Part shown: positions 35,808-43,932 of the stretch, in pieces
Position numbering within the stretch: position 1 is the first letter of the stretch
Layout: each line of letters opens with the position of its first letter
Assembly: GCA_019638515.1 (NCBI GenBank)
Contig: JAHBTS010000005.1
Location: 62,001-126,000, forward strand
Direction of reading: 5' to 3'
Source: Chitinophagales bacterium
GTDB taxonomy: Bacteria; Bacteroidota; Bacteroidia; Chitinophagales; LD1
DNA length: 64,000 bases
The notes under the pieces: generated by a model
What the model was told of the DNA's origin: nothing
Databases searched by the model: none
Seen by the model: only the letters and a program-made list of their open reading frames with translations
Translations under genes and position numbers: made by a program

Positions 35808-36440
35808 TTACAAGTCTTCGTATTCGTATATTTCATCAATATGAGTTCCGGGAGGCATGTCGTATATATTGCGCAGTAAACCATCTTTAAGGTCGTACAC
35901 CCAGCCGTGCAAGTGTGGCTGTTGCTGGTATTTCCACGCTTTTTGTATGATGGAGGTTTTTGCCAAATTAAAAAGTTGCTCTTTTACATTTAGTTCTACC
36001 ATTCTGTTTACCCTTAACTCTTCATCGGCAATGGCATTTATCTCGTTTCGATGGATTCTGTACACGTCTTTTATGTTTCTAATCCATTTGTTTATGATGC
36101 CGAAATTTTGCCTGCTCATGGCGGCTTTTACGCCACCGCAACCATAGTGTCCGCATACGATTATGTGTTTTACTTTTAGTATTTCTACTGCGTATTGCAA
36201 TACACTAAGTAGGTTTAAATCTGTGTTTACTACCATGTTTGCAATGTTGCGGTGTACGAATATTTCGCCCGATTTTGTGCCGGTAATTTCATTGGCAGGA
36301 ATGCGGCTATCGGAGCAGCCAATCCATAAAAAATCGGGTTTTTGTACGCTTACCAAGCGTAGGAAATAGTCGGGGTCGTTGGTAGTTTTATTGGTAGCCC
36401 AGTTTTTATTATCGAGTAATAGTTTTTCGTACGATTTCAT
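35808..36440 (-). CDS. can: Beta-class carbonic anhydrase
   Basis: A zinc enzyme interconverting CO2 and bicarbonate. The zinc ligands are clear: Cys in WIGCSDSRIPA (about 42), His and Cys in CGHYGCGG (about 98-101), with the Asp-Arg dyad in CSDSR. 210 residues, no signal peptide, so cytosolic. Typical of the E. coli Can-like branch. It is followed at 5 bases by the phosphodiesterase gene and separated from ftsH by a strong terminator. Bicarbonate supply could support acetyl-CoA carboxylase, but there is no direct linkage. Confidence 0.95.
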   Translation of the reverse strand: MKSYEKLLLDNKNWATNKTTNDPDYFLRLVSVQKPDFLWIGCSDSRIPANEITGTKSGEIFVHRNIANMVVNTDLNLLSVLQYAVEILKVKHIIVCGHYGCGGVKAAMSRQNFGIINKWIRNIKDVYRIHRNEINAIADEELRVNRMVELNVKEQLFNLAKTSIIQKAWKYQQQPHLHGWVYDLKDGLLRNIYDMPPGTHIDEIYEYEDL

Positions 36441-36487
36441 GTGCTTTGTTTTTTATGAAAGAGTGTGGCAAGCCTATGCAATGAAAT

Positions 36488-36518
36488 AAAAAAAGCGCAA
36501 TTTTTAAACTGCGCTTTT
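36488..36518 (-). terminator. Intrinsic terminator after ftsH
   Basis: AAAAGCGCA (36491-36499) pairs with TGCGCTTTT (36510-36518), a 9-bp stem with a 10-base loop. On the minus strand the stem runs into a seven-base T-tract (36494-36488). It lies 7 bases past the ftsH stop and before the carbonic anhydrase start. Confidence 0.82.
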
Positions 36519-36524
36519 AGTTAT

Positions 36525-38552
36525 TTAAGATGCTGTTGGTTGATTATTGGTCTCTGTTGCGGAGGCCGCTGTTTGGGTGGCTTGCTCTTGGGTTTCAGTT
36601 TCGGGTTTATCAAAAGGGCGTTTACCAATCAAGCGTTCCAAATCGTCTTTAAAAAGAACTTCTTTTTGCAATAACTCTTGTGCTAAGAGTTCCATTTCGC
36701 TGCGCTTATCTGTAAGTAGTTTTTGTGCACGTTGGTATTGAAGTTCAATTATTTTGCGAGCTTCATCGTCAATTAGCTTTGCTGTTTCATCGGAGTATGG
36801 TTTGGTAAAGCCGGCTCCTTGTTGCATCATATCGTAAAAGCTGATGTTTCCTACTTTATCGTTCATTCCAAAAATGCTTACCATCGCATAAGCAATGCGG
36901 GTTACATGGTCTAAATCGTTTTGTGCTCCGGTAGAAATTCTATCGAACATTACTTTTTCTGCGGCTCTTCCACCGAGTGTCATACACATACGGTCGAGCA
37001 TTTCTTCGGTAGTTTCTAAATACTTTTCTTTAGGTAAGTACTGTGCATAGCCGAGTGCTGCTACACCGCGCGGCACAATAGATACTTTTACCAAAGGGTG
37101 GGCGTGTTCTAAAAACCAACCGCATACGGCATGCCCCGCTTCGTGGTAGGCAATTATTTTTTTCTCATCGGGCGAAATGAGTTTATTCTTTTTCTCTAAG
37201 CCGCCTATGGTTCTGTCTATGGCATCATTAAAGTCTTCCATTTCTATTTGCTGCTTGTCTTTGCGTGCAGCAATTAAGGCGGCTTCGTTGCATATATTGG
37301 CGATATCTGCACCGGCAAAACCGGGTGTTTGTGCAGCCAATTTATGTGCATCTACGGTAGGTGCGGTTTTAATATTTTTCAAGTGAACTTTAAAGATTTG
37401 TTCACGCCCAACTAAGTCGGGTTTGTCAATACTAATAACTCTATCGAAGCGGCCCGGGCGCAATAGCGCAGTATCTAAAATATCTTGGCGGTTGGTGGCG
37501 GCAATAATAATAACGCCTTTTTCGCTGCTAAAACCATCCATTTCTACCAGCAATTGGTTGAGCGTATTTTCGCGCTCATCGTTGCTGTTCATTATGTTTT
37601 TGCCTCTTGCTCTTCCAATGGCATCAATTTCGTCTATAAAAATAATACAAGGGGCTTTTTCTCTTGCTTGGCGGAATAAATCGCGCACGCGCGAAGCTCC
37701 AACTCCCACAAACATTTCAACAAAGTCGGAACCGCTAATAGAAAAGAACGGTACTTTTGCTTCGCCTGCCATTGCTTTGGCAATAAGGGTTTTACCTGTT
37801 CCTGGAGGCCCAACCAGTAATGCTCCTTTTGGAATTTTACCGCCCAAGGTGGCGTATTTCTGTGGATTCTTTAAGAAGTTTACTATTTCTTGTACTTCAA
37901 CTTTAGCTTCGTCTAATCCGGCTACATCATCGAAGGTGAGGTTTATTTTTTCGTCTTTATCAAACAGTACGGCTTTTGATTTGCCGATGTTGAAAATTTG
38001 TCCACCGGGGCCGCCCATGCCACCGGAAACTCTGCGCATAATAAATATCCAAATTCCAGCAAAAAGTAATACGGGCAATACCCAACCAATTACATCGCGC
38101 AACCAATCGTTGCGGGTTTGGTACTGCAAATCAACGGCTGCTAAATCGGGATGTTCTTTGTAAAATTCGTTTACAAAACGGTCGAAGGCATCGTTAGATG
38201 CTACGGATAAAAAGAAGTGCGGTCCTTTATTTATCATGCCGAAGCGTGTGCGCGAAATTTCTTGGTACTGTGGTTTGGCAAGTGCCGTATCGCGCAGATA
38301 TACTTCTGCATATTCTTTGTTTACCACTACAATTTTTTCTACTTCATTTAACTCGAGCATTTGTTTTAGTTTTTGCTGCGAGGTTTCGGCAACTTTACTC
38401 TGGAAGTAGTTCATGTTTAGCGAAAACAGAATAAACACGCCCAACAGAATATAAACCCACAAATAATTGAACTTGGGTTCTTCGGGGCGCTTGCTTTTGG
38501 GTAGCCTTATTGGTTCTCTTTTATTCTCTTTTTTATCGTCTTTATTTTCCAT
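36525..38552 (-). CDS. ftsH: ATP-dependent zinc metalloprotease FtsH
   Basis: A membrane-anchored hexameric AAA+ protease for membrane-protein quality control. A charged N-terminal tail and first transmembrane helix (about 28-48) are followed by an extracytoplasmic domain, a second helix (about 150-170), and the AAA domain with Walker A GPPGTGKT (near 248) and SRH motif. The M41 domain has H470-E-A-G-H474. The C-terminus is Gln/Thr/Ala-rich. 675 residues, normal for Bacteroidota. It follows rsfS by 60 bases, a pairing common in the phylum, and is closed by the hairpin at 36488-36518. Confidence 0.98.
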   Translation of the reverse strand: MENKDDKKENKREPIRLPKSKRPEEPKFNYLWVYILLGVFILFSLNMNYFQSKVAETSQQKLKQMLELNEVEKIVVVNKEYAEVYLRDTALAKPQYQEISRTRFGMINKGPHFFLSVASNDAFDRFVNEFYKEHPDLAAVDLQYQTRNDWLRDVIGWVLPVLLFAGIWIFIMRRVSGGMGGPGGQIFNIGKSKAVLFDKDEKINLTFDDVAGLDEAKVEVQEIVNFLKNPQKYATLGGKIPKGALLVGPPGTGKTLIAKAMAGEAKVPFFSISGSDFVEMFVGVGASRVRDLFRQAREKAPCIIFIDEIDAIGRARGKNIMNSNDERENTLNQLLVEMDGFSSEKGVIIIAATNRQDILDTALLRPGRFDRVISIDKPDLVGREQIFKVHLKNIKTAPTVDAHKLAAQTPGFAGADIANICNEAALIAARKDKQQIEMEDFNDAIDRTIGGLEKKNKLISPDEKKIIAYHEAGHAVCGWFLEHAHPLVKVSIVPRGVAALGYAQYLPKEKYLETTEEMLDRMCMTLGGRAAEKVMFDRISTGAQNDLDHVTRIAYAMVSIFGMNDKVGNISFYDMMQQGAGFTKPYSDETAKLIDDEARKIIELQYQRAQKLLTDKRSEMELLAQELLQKEVLFKDDLERLIGKRPFDKPETETQEQATQTAASATETNNQPTAS

Positions 38553-38612
38553 GATGGTTTAAAACTATCTTTTCTAAATATTAAGTGAAGTGTGGACGAC
38601 CGTAGTAGTATT

Positions 38613-38999
38613 TTATTTTTTAGCTACCGGACGTTTTTCTTTATGAAGCGTTCTTTTGGCATCGTGCCAAAGTTCTTCTAATTGATAGAAATCGCGCTTT
38701 TCGCGATGGAAAACATGTACCAGCACATCTGCAAAGTCAATAATTATCCATTCTGAATTTTTAACGCCTTCTTTTCTAAATGGTTTTGCTCCGTTTTCGG
38801 AAGTGTCTTTTTCTACAGCATCGGCTAAAGCCTTTACTTGCGTAGAAGAATCGCCATGTGCTACAATAAAGAAATCGGTAGGTCTGTCGCCCAAACTGCG
38901 CAGATCGAGTGTAACTACTTCATTTCCTTTTTTATCCAATAGCGCTTCTACTATAATTTTGCGCAACTTTGCCGTGGTTGGAATATCTTGCTTCGCCAA
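38613..38999 (-). CDS. rsfS: Ribosomal silencing factor RsfS
   Basis: Binds ribosomal protein L14 and blocks joining of the subunits when nutrients are short. The short nucleotidyltransferase-like fold is recognised by VVTLDLRS, DFFIVAHGDSSTQVKALAD and EWIIIDFADVLVHVFHRE, where the conserved VHVF motif is. 128 residues, near the family norm, with a basic tail. The start is TTG at 38999; the in-frame codon upstream is a stop, so no longer form exists. It is the first gene of an rsfS-ftsH pair and divergent from birA. Confidence 0.95.
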   Translation of the reverse strand: MAKQDIPTTAKLRKIIVEALLDKKGNEVVTLDLRSLGDRPTDFFIVAHGDSSTQVKALADAVEKDTSENGAKPFRKEGVKNSEWIIIDFADVLVHVFHREKRDFYQLEELWHDAKRTLHKEKRPVAKK

Positions 39000-39029
39000 T
39001 CAATTACGATTTAAATTTTAAATAAACGC

Positions 39030-39037
39030 CAAAGGTA
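39030..39037 (-). promoter_or_regulatory. Probable -7 element of rsfS-ftsH
   Basis: TACCTTTG on the minus strand is an exact TAnnTTTG match, 31 bases before the rsfS start. It is identical to the element upstream of protease copy 2. No convincing -33 TTG is visible. Confidence 0.45.
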
Positions 39038-39055
39038 TAAAAACACTACACTTTT

Positions 39056-39811
39056 ATGGATAGTTCGCCACTCTTTGCAGGAATGAATGTTGTTGAGTTA
39101 GAAGAAACCACTTCTACCAATACCGAAGCAAAGCAATTAATTGAAAACGAGAAGCCGATAGAAGGCACGGTGGTTATAGCCAAAAAGCAAACTAAGGGCA
39201 AAGGACAACTCGGCAATACTTGGGTAAGCGAGGCCGGAAAAAACCTTACCTGCAGTTATATTTTATACCCTGTTTTTTTGGGAGCCGATAAGCATTTTTA
39301 CCTAAATATGGTGGCAAGTTTGGCAGTAAAAGAAGTTTGTGAAGCAATTTTGGAAGATGAAGTAAAAGTGAAATGGCCAAACGATGTTTACTATGGCAAC
39401 AAGAAGATTGCAGGAATTTTAATTGAAAATTCAATTAGTGGCGCTACTGTAATTACTTCGGTAGTGGGCATTGGTATTAACGTAAACCAAACCGAATTCG
39501 ATGAGGCATTACCCAATCCCGGTTCGCTCAAAATGTTTACACAAACAGATATAGATTTGAATGCCATGTTGCAGAACTTAAACATCTATTTGGAAAAATA
39601 CTATTTGCAACTGCGCCAACAGCACCACCATTTTTTGCAAAGAGCTTATACCGAAGCTCTTTTTCGTTACAACCAAACTGCCTATTTTAAAAGAGGTGAG
39701 CAAACATTTAAAGGCGAAATTGCAGGAATTGCCCGCGATGGGAAACTTATTATTCACAGCAGTGGAAAGGAATTACGCTTTAATATGCAAGAAGTGCAAT
39801 TTGTAATTTAG
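39056..39811 (+). CDS. birA: Biotin-[acetyl-CoA-carboxylase] ligase
   Basis: Attaches biotin to AccB through biotinyl-AMP. The ATP/biotin loop appears as GKGQLGNTW (the GRGRxGRxW loop of E. coli in variant form), and KWPNDVYY with the ligase lysine region follows. GIGINVNQT is also conserved. 251 residues: the N-terminal DNA-binding domain of E. coli BirA is missing, so this is a ligase only, not a repressor. It is divergent from rsfS. accD (18968) and bioA (54964) in the same window complete a loose biotin theme. Confidence 0.93.
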   Translation: MDSSPLFAGMNVVELEETTSTNTEAKQLIENEKPIEGTVVIAKKQTKGKGQLGNTWVSEAGKNLTCSYILYPVFLGADKHFYLNMVASLAVKEVCEAILEDEVKVKWPNDVYYGNKKIAGILIENSISGATVITSVVGIGINVNQTEFDEALPNPGSLKMFTQTDIDLNAMLQNLNIYLEKYYLQLRQQHHHFLQRAYTEALFRYNQTAYFKRGEQTFKGEIAGIARDGKLIIHSSGKELRFNMQEVQFVI

Positions 39812-39903
39812 TGGGTAGGAGCGAATATTGGGAAGTTCAAAATTTTGCTTAAAACTTTCGTTTAAAACAAGTTGATTGTAAATTCGTTGCACAAATTAGA
39901 AAC

Positions 39904-40296
39904 ATGAAAAAATCGCATATAGTTCTTTTAATTCTTATTGCTGTAAGTGTGGGCGTAATTATTGCCATGACGGGCGATTACACTACCTATTCTAATTTTG
40001 TGCAGGCAAAAGAAAAGAGCAAAGCTGTGAGCGTTGCCGGGTTTCTAGCAAAAGATAAACCATTGGTTTACGATCCGCTTAAAGATCCTAACTATTTTGA
40101 GTTTACTATGTACGACCGTGAGGGAAATGTGCAAGAGGTGGTATTTAAAGGCTCTAAGCCGCAAGATTTTGAACGCAGCGAGCAAGTAGTGGTAAAAGGA
40201 AAAATGGAAGGGAAGTATTTTCGCGCAAGCGAAATTTTAATGAAATGTCCATCGAAATATGTGAACGATGAAATTGTATTAAAAGAAAAAGCTTAG
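39904..40296 (+). CDS. ccmE: Cytochrome c maturation haem chaperone CcmE (CxxxY variant)
   Basis: A membrane-anchored periplasmic OB-fold protein that carries haem to the cytochrome c synthase. An N-terminal anchor helix (about 5-22) precedes the beta-barrel with FEFTMYDREG and VVVKGKMEGKYF. The haem-binding motif is C115-P-S-K-Y119 rather than the classical HxxxY: the covalent haem ligand His is replaced by Cys, as in the CxxxY subclass known from some sulfate reducers and archaea. 130 residues. It stands alone; no ccmF/ccsA gene is next to it. A haem-binding lipoprotein is encoded at 14008. Confidence 0.85.
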   Translation: MKKSHIVLLILIAVSVGVIIAMTGDYTTYSNFVQAKEKSKAVSVAGFLAKDKPLVYDPLKDPNYFEFTMYDREGNVQEVVFKGSKPQDFERSEQVVVKGKMEGKYFRASEILMKCPSKYVNDEIVLKEKA

Positions 40297-40301
40297 TGGC
40301 A

Positions 40302-40967
40302 TTACACTACTTCTACCAGTAAATGCTCGGCAGCTTTTGCCGAAACCGAAATGGTTTTTTTAGGTAGTTTTATTTCTACGCTCGAATCGAAGTTAAACAC
40401 ATTCATTACTTTTAGCTTTGTGCCTAAAGCAATATCAATGCTATCTAAGTATTGTAAAAAGTTGGAAGAAGAATTTTTTACGCCCACCACAACCGCAGTA
40501 GCACCTTTGTTTAGGGTGCTTAATGGAACGGCATTACTTTTTTCGATATTGCCATTGGCATCGGGAATTGGGTCGCCATGCGGATCGTATTGCGGATTGC
40601 CCAAAAAGTTATCGAGGCGCGTTACGAAATTTTCGTCTCTAATGTGTTCTAGGCGTTCTGCAAGTTCGTGTACTTCGTGCCATTCGTAGTTTAGTTTTTC
40701 GGCCAAAAAAACTTCCCAAAGGCGGTGTGCGCGTACCAATCTGCGGGCAATTAAAATGCCACTTTCGGTAAGTTGCACGCCTTTATATTTTTCGTAGTCG
40801 GCCAGTTTTTTATCGCTTAGTTTTCGCAGCATATCGCTTACCGATGCAGCGGTGGTGCTCATGGCATCGGCTATGGCGTTGGTGTTTACATTTTCATTTC
40901 CTCCGGCAGAAAGGTGGTAAATGGTTTTAATGTAATTTTCTTCGGTAATGCTGAGTTCGGTTTTCAT
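40302..40967 (-). CDS. DtxR/MntR-family metal-dependent regulator
   Basis: A metalloregulator that binds DNA when loaded with Fe(II) or Mn(II). The N-terminal winged helix (ITEENYIKTIYHL to LTESG) is followed by the dimerisation and metal-binding helices (HRLWEVFLAEKL, HEVHELAERLEHI) with the expected His/Glu ligands. A C-terminal SH3/FeoA-like domain comes last (about 150-221). ATG 40967 gives 221 residues, the family norm; a TTG at 41006 would add 13 unlikely residues. It lies 81 bases after glmM on the same strand. Iron versus manganese cannot be decided. Confidence 0.93.
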   Translation of the reverse strand: MKTELSITEENYIKTIYHLSAGGNENVNTNAIADAMSTTAASVSDMLRKLSDKKLADYEKYKGVQLTESGILIARRLVRAHRLWEVFLAEKLNYEWHEVHELAERLEHIRDENFVTRLDNFLGNPQYDPHGDPIPDANGNIEKSNAVPLSTLNKGATAVVVGVKNSSSNFLQYLDSIDIALGTKLKVMNVFNFDSSVEIKLPKKTISVSAKAAEHLLVEVV

Positions 40968-41048
40968 GATGTAACTAACCCGCCAATTGTGTGTGGCGCG
41001 AGCCAAAATAAACGAAACTTCTACAATTCTAAAGCTGCAATAATGCGC

Positions 41049-42443
41049 TTATGCTTGTTGTTGCTTGCTAAAGAATTTTAAATCTGCCATAATTTGGTTG
41101 GCAATATTTTCCGAAGTGGTTTCGGAGCCGCTCTCGGCATAAATTCTTATGATAGGTTCGGTGTTGCTTCTTCTTAGATGCACCCAATCTTTTTCGAATT
41201 CAATTTTTACACCATCTATTTTATTGATAGGTTGGTTTTTGTATTTGCTTTCGATGTCATCGAAGAGGTTATCTATGTTTATAGATGGATCTAAATCTAT
41301 TTTCTTTTTGCTGATGTAGTAGTTGGGATATTGTGCACGCAGCAGTGAAGTAGATTTTCCGAACTTGGCTAAGTGGGTAAGAAATAAGGCAATGCCCACC
41401 ATTGCATCGCGTCCGTAGTGCAGTTCAGGATAAATAATACCTCCGTTTCCTTCGCCACCAATTACGGCTTTTTCTTCTTTCATTTTTTGAACCACGTTTA
41501 CTTCGCCCACAGCACTAGCAAAATATTCTGCTCCGTGTTTTTCGGTAACATCGCGCAGGGCGCGGGTAGAAGATAAGTTAGAAACTGTATTGCCGCGTTT
41601 GTTTTTCAATACATAATCGGCAACAGCAACTAAGGTGTATTCTTCGCCAAACATGCTGCCATCTTCGCTTACAAGTGCCAATCTATCTACATCCGGATCT
41701 ACGCTAATACCTACATCGGCATTGTTTTTCTTTACCGTCATAGAAAGTTCGCTCAGGTTCTCGGGTAGTGGTTCTGGATTGTGGGGGAATAAGCCGTTTG
41801 GTTCGGTGTATAATTCTATTACTTGCTCTACACCAAGTGCTTTAAGCAGTTTGGGCAATGCTATGCCGCCTGTGCTGTTTACGCAATCAATAACTACTTT
41901 AAAGTTTCTTTTTTTTATGGCTTCGGTATCTACCAATTTCAACTTCAATATCTTTTCAATATGAAAATCAATGTAGGTATCGTTTTGAGTGTAATGCCCC
42001 AAGGAGTTTACATCTTCGTACTTTACTTCTTTTTCCTCGGCAATGCGCAGTAGTTCTTCGCCCGCTTTGGCAGAAATAAATTCGCCTTGTGCATTCAACA
42101 ATTTTAGTGCATTCCATTGCTTAGGGTTGTGGCTGGCGGTTAAAATAATGCCTCCGCCTGCACGCTCTTCGGGTACTGCCATTTCTACTGTTGGCGTAGT
42201 AGAAAGCCCTAAATCTACCACATCTATACCTATGGATTGCAAAGTGCCCACCACAATATGGTTCACCATTTCGCCACTTACACGCGCATCGCGCCCTATT
42301 ACAATTTTGCGGGTTCCGCTATTTTGAATTACCCACTCGCCAAAGGCTGCGGTAAACTTCATAATATCTTCTGGCGTAAGATTACTGCCAGGGAAACCAC
42401 CAATGGTTCCTCTTATTCCTGAAATTGATTTGATGAGCGACAA
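41049..42443 (-). CDS. glmM: Phosphoglucosamine mutase (alpha-D-phosphohexomutase family)
   Basis: Interconverts GlcN-6-P and GlcN-1-P for UDP-GlcNAc and so peptidoglycan and LPS. Shows all four blocks: the phosphoserine loop ILTASHNPKQWNALK (about 98-112), the metal loop DPDVDRLA, the sugar loop GGEGNGG, and the phosphate loop RRSNTEPIIR. The sugar loop differs from the E. coli GlmM form but is what Bacteroidota GlmM proteins show. 464 residues. The start must be TTG at 42443, since an in-frame TAG lies 9 bases upstream and MSLIKSISGIRGT is conserved. Phosphomannomutase activity is a possible alternative. Confidence 0.92.
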   Translation of the reverse strand: MSLIKSISGIRGTIGGFPGSNLTPEDIMKFTAAFGEWVIQNSGTRKIVIGRDARVSGEMVNHIVVGTLQSIGIDVVDLGLSTTPTVEMAVPEERAGGGIILTASHNPKQWNALKLLNAQGEFISAKAGEELLRIAEEKEVKYEDVNSLGHYTQNDTYIDFHIEKILKLKLVDTEAIKKRNFKVVIDCVNSTGGIALPKLLKALGVEQVIELYTEPNGLFPHNPEPLPENLSELSMTVKKNNADVGISVDPDVDRLALVSEDGSMFGEEYTLVAVADYVLKNKRGNTVSNLSSTRALRDVTEKHGAEYFASAVGEVNVVQKMKEEKAVIGGEGNGGIIYPELHYGRDAMVGIALFLTHLAKFGKSTSLLRAQYPNYYISKKKIDLDPSINIDNLFDDIESKYKNQPINKIDGVKIEFEKDWVHLRRSNTEPIIRIYAESGSETTSENIANQIMADLKFFSKQQQA

Positions 42444-42458
42444 CTTATTCTATTTTTG
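42429..42458 (+). promoter_or_regulatory. Promoter of the methyltransferase-msrA-GT51 set
   Basis: TTTG (42429-42432), 18 bases, TATTTTTG (42451-42458): an exact consensus match. It overlaps the first codons of glmM on the other strand. The expected start site is near 42465, about 50 bases before the ATG at 42518. Confidence 0.6.
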
Positions 42459-42464
42459 AGGGGG

Positions 42465-42472
42465 CGAAAATA
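42465..42472 (-). promoter_or_regulatory. Possible -7 element of glmM
   Basis: TATTTTCG on the minus strand fits the TAnnTTCG variant seen elsewhere in the window and lies 21 bases before the glmM TTG start. No TTG is found at -33. It is interleaved with the rightward promoter. Confidence 0.35.
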
Positions 42473-42517
42473 AGAACTCAGCGCTATCTAAGTACATAAT
42501 GTTTTAAAGTTTTGTTA

Positions 42518-43255
42518 ATGACTGAAAAAGAATGGTTTACAGATTGGTTTGATTCTGCATATTATCATTTGCTCTATAATAACCGAGATGAGCACGAGGC
42601 AGAGAAGTTTGTGGAGAAGCTAACGGTGCAACTTAAATTGCAGGAAGGTGCTCAAATTTTGGATGTGGCTTGTGGCAAAGGGCGCCATGCCAAAACATTG
42701 CATAAACTTGGTTTTAATGTTACAGGAATAGATTTGAGTGAAAACAGTATTGCTGCAGCTAAAGCGTTTGAAGATAGCAATTTGCATTTTGTACGTTGGG
42801 ACATGCGCGAAACATATTGCGCCAATTGTTTTGATGTGGCCGTAAACTTGTTTTCGAGTTTTGGATACCTGCCCAGCGATGAAGACAACCTTGTTGCGCT
42901 AAAGGCAATAGCCTCTAATTTAAAGCCGCAGGGCGTTTTAATTTTAGATTATATGAATGCAGAATGGGTGGTGAAGCAATTAAAGCCACGCGAAATTTTG
43001 CAACGTGGCGATACGCAATTTCATATCCAAAAAAAGGTGCAGGATGGATTTATATTAAAGAAAATTCAGTTTGTAAACGCAGAGGGAAGCAATGATGAGT
43101 ACGAAGAAAAATTGCGCATTATTCACTTGCAAACTTTTAGAGAACTGTGCAGCAGCGCTAATTTGGAAATAAAAAATATTTGGGGCGATTATGAATTGGG
43201 TAATTTTAATCCAGGCGCTTCGCCACGTATTATTTTGCATTGCCAAAAGCAATAA
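42518..43255 (+). CDS. SAM-dependent class I methyltransferase
   Basis: A Rossmann-fold methyltransferase: motif I ILDVACGKGRHAKTL (about 47-61) binds S-adenosylmethionine, GIDLSENSI is motif II, and NLFSSFGYL with LKPQGVLILDYMN gives the later strands. 245 residues, soluble. The substrate is not predictable; similar proteins act on small molecules. The ATG at 42518 is preferred over a TTG two codons earlier. It leads a likely three-gene transcript with msrA (18-40 bases away) and the GT51 fusion protein. Confidence 0.88.
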   Translation: MTEKEWFTDWFDSAYYHLLYNNRDEHEAEKFVEKLTVQLKLQEGAQILDVACGKGRHAKTLHKLGFNVTGIDLSENSIAAAKAFEDSNLHFVRWDMRETYCANCFDVAVNLFSSFGYLPSDEDNLVALKAIASNLKPQGVLILDYMNAEWVVKQLKPREILQRGDTQFHIQKKVQDGFILKKIQFVNAEGSNDEYEEKLRIIHLQTFRELCSSANLEIKNIWGDYELGNFNPGASPRIILHCQKQ

Positions 43256-43294
43256 TTTGCCAAAACATTTACCATGCAGGTACGTTTATTGTTC

Positions 43295-43927
43295 ATGAAG
43301 AATTTCATATTTGTAATGGTTTTGTTATTGGCATTTGCCCATTGTGGCAAGAGTCAAAAAGTAGCTACAAAAAATAACATGAGTAACACAAACGAGTTAG
43401 AAATTGCCACACTTGCCAATGGATGCTTTTGGTGTACCGAAGCTGTTTTCCAACGCTTGAAAGGTGTAGAAAAAGTAGAAAGTGGTTATAGCGGAGGAAA
43501 AATTGCCAATCCAACTTACAAAGAAATCTGCAGCGGACTTACGGGGCATGCCGAATGTATTCAGGTAACTTTTGATCCCAAACAAATTTCGTTTGCCGAA
43601 ATCTTGGAAGTGTTTTTTAAAACACACGACCCCACCACACTAAACCGACAAGGTAACGATACCGGAACTCAATACCGATCGGCCATTTTTTACCATAGCG
43701 AGGCTCAAAAAAGTACAGCAATACAGCTTATTGAAGCATTAGACAGCGCAGGCGCTTTTAATAGCAAAATAGTTACAGAGGTTACGCCTGCTGCTACATT
43801 TTACAAGGCAGAAGATTACCACCAAAACTATTTTAATGATAACAAAAATGCTAATCCCTACTGTACTTTTGTGATTGTACCTAAACTCGAAAAGTTTGAA
43901 AAAGTTTTCAAGGATAAATTGAAGTAG
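43295..43927 (+). CDS. msrA: Exported peptide-methionine (S)-S-oxide reductase
   Basis: Repairs methionine-S-sulfoxide in proteins. The catalytic motif GCFWCTEAVFQ (about 43-53) holds the nucleophilic Cys, and YSGGKIANPTY, GHAECIQV and GTQYRSAIF are all present. The N-terminus MKNFIFVMVLLLAFAHC looks like an export signal. The Cys could be a lipidation site, but His at -1 is atypical for a lipobox. Export suggests repair of envelope proteins. ATG 43295 gives the best signal; ATG 43274 is possible and adds seven residues. Confidence 0.93.
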   Translation: MKNFIFVMVLLLAFAHCGKSQKVATKNNMSNTNELEIATLANGCFWCTEAVFQRLKGVEKVESGYSGGKIANPTYKEICSGLTGHAECIQVTFDPKQISFAEILEVFFKTHDPTTLNRQGNDTGTQYRSAIFYHSEAQKSTAIQLIEALDSAGAFNSKIVTEVTPAATFYKAEDYHQNYFNDNKNANPYCTFVIVPKLEKFEKVFKDKLK

Positions 43928-43932
43928 CACAC

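Noticed and set aside
37423..38163. A 246-codon frame on the plus strand opposite ftsH
   Set aside because: Antisense to a highly conserved gene, with composition typical of a mirror frame and no start signal.
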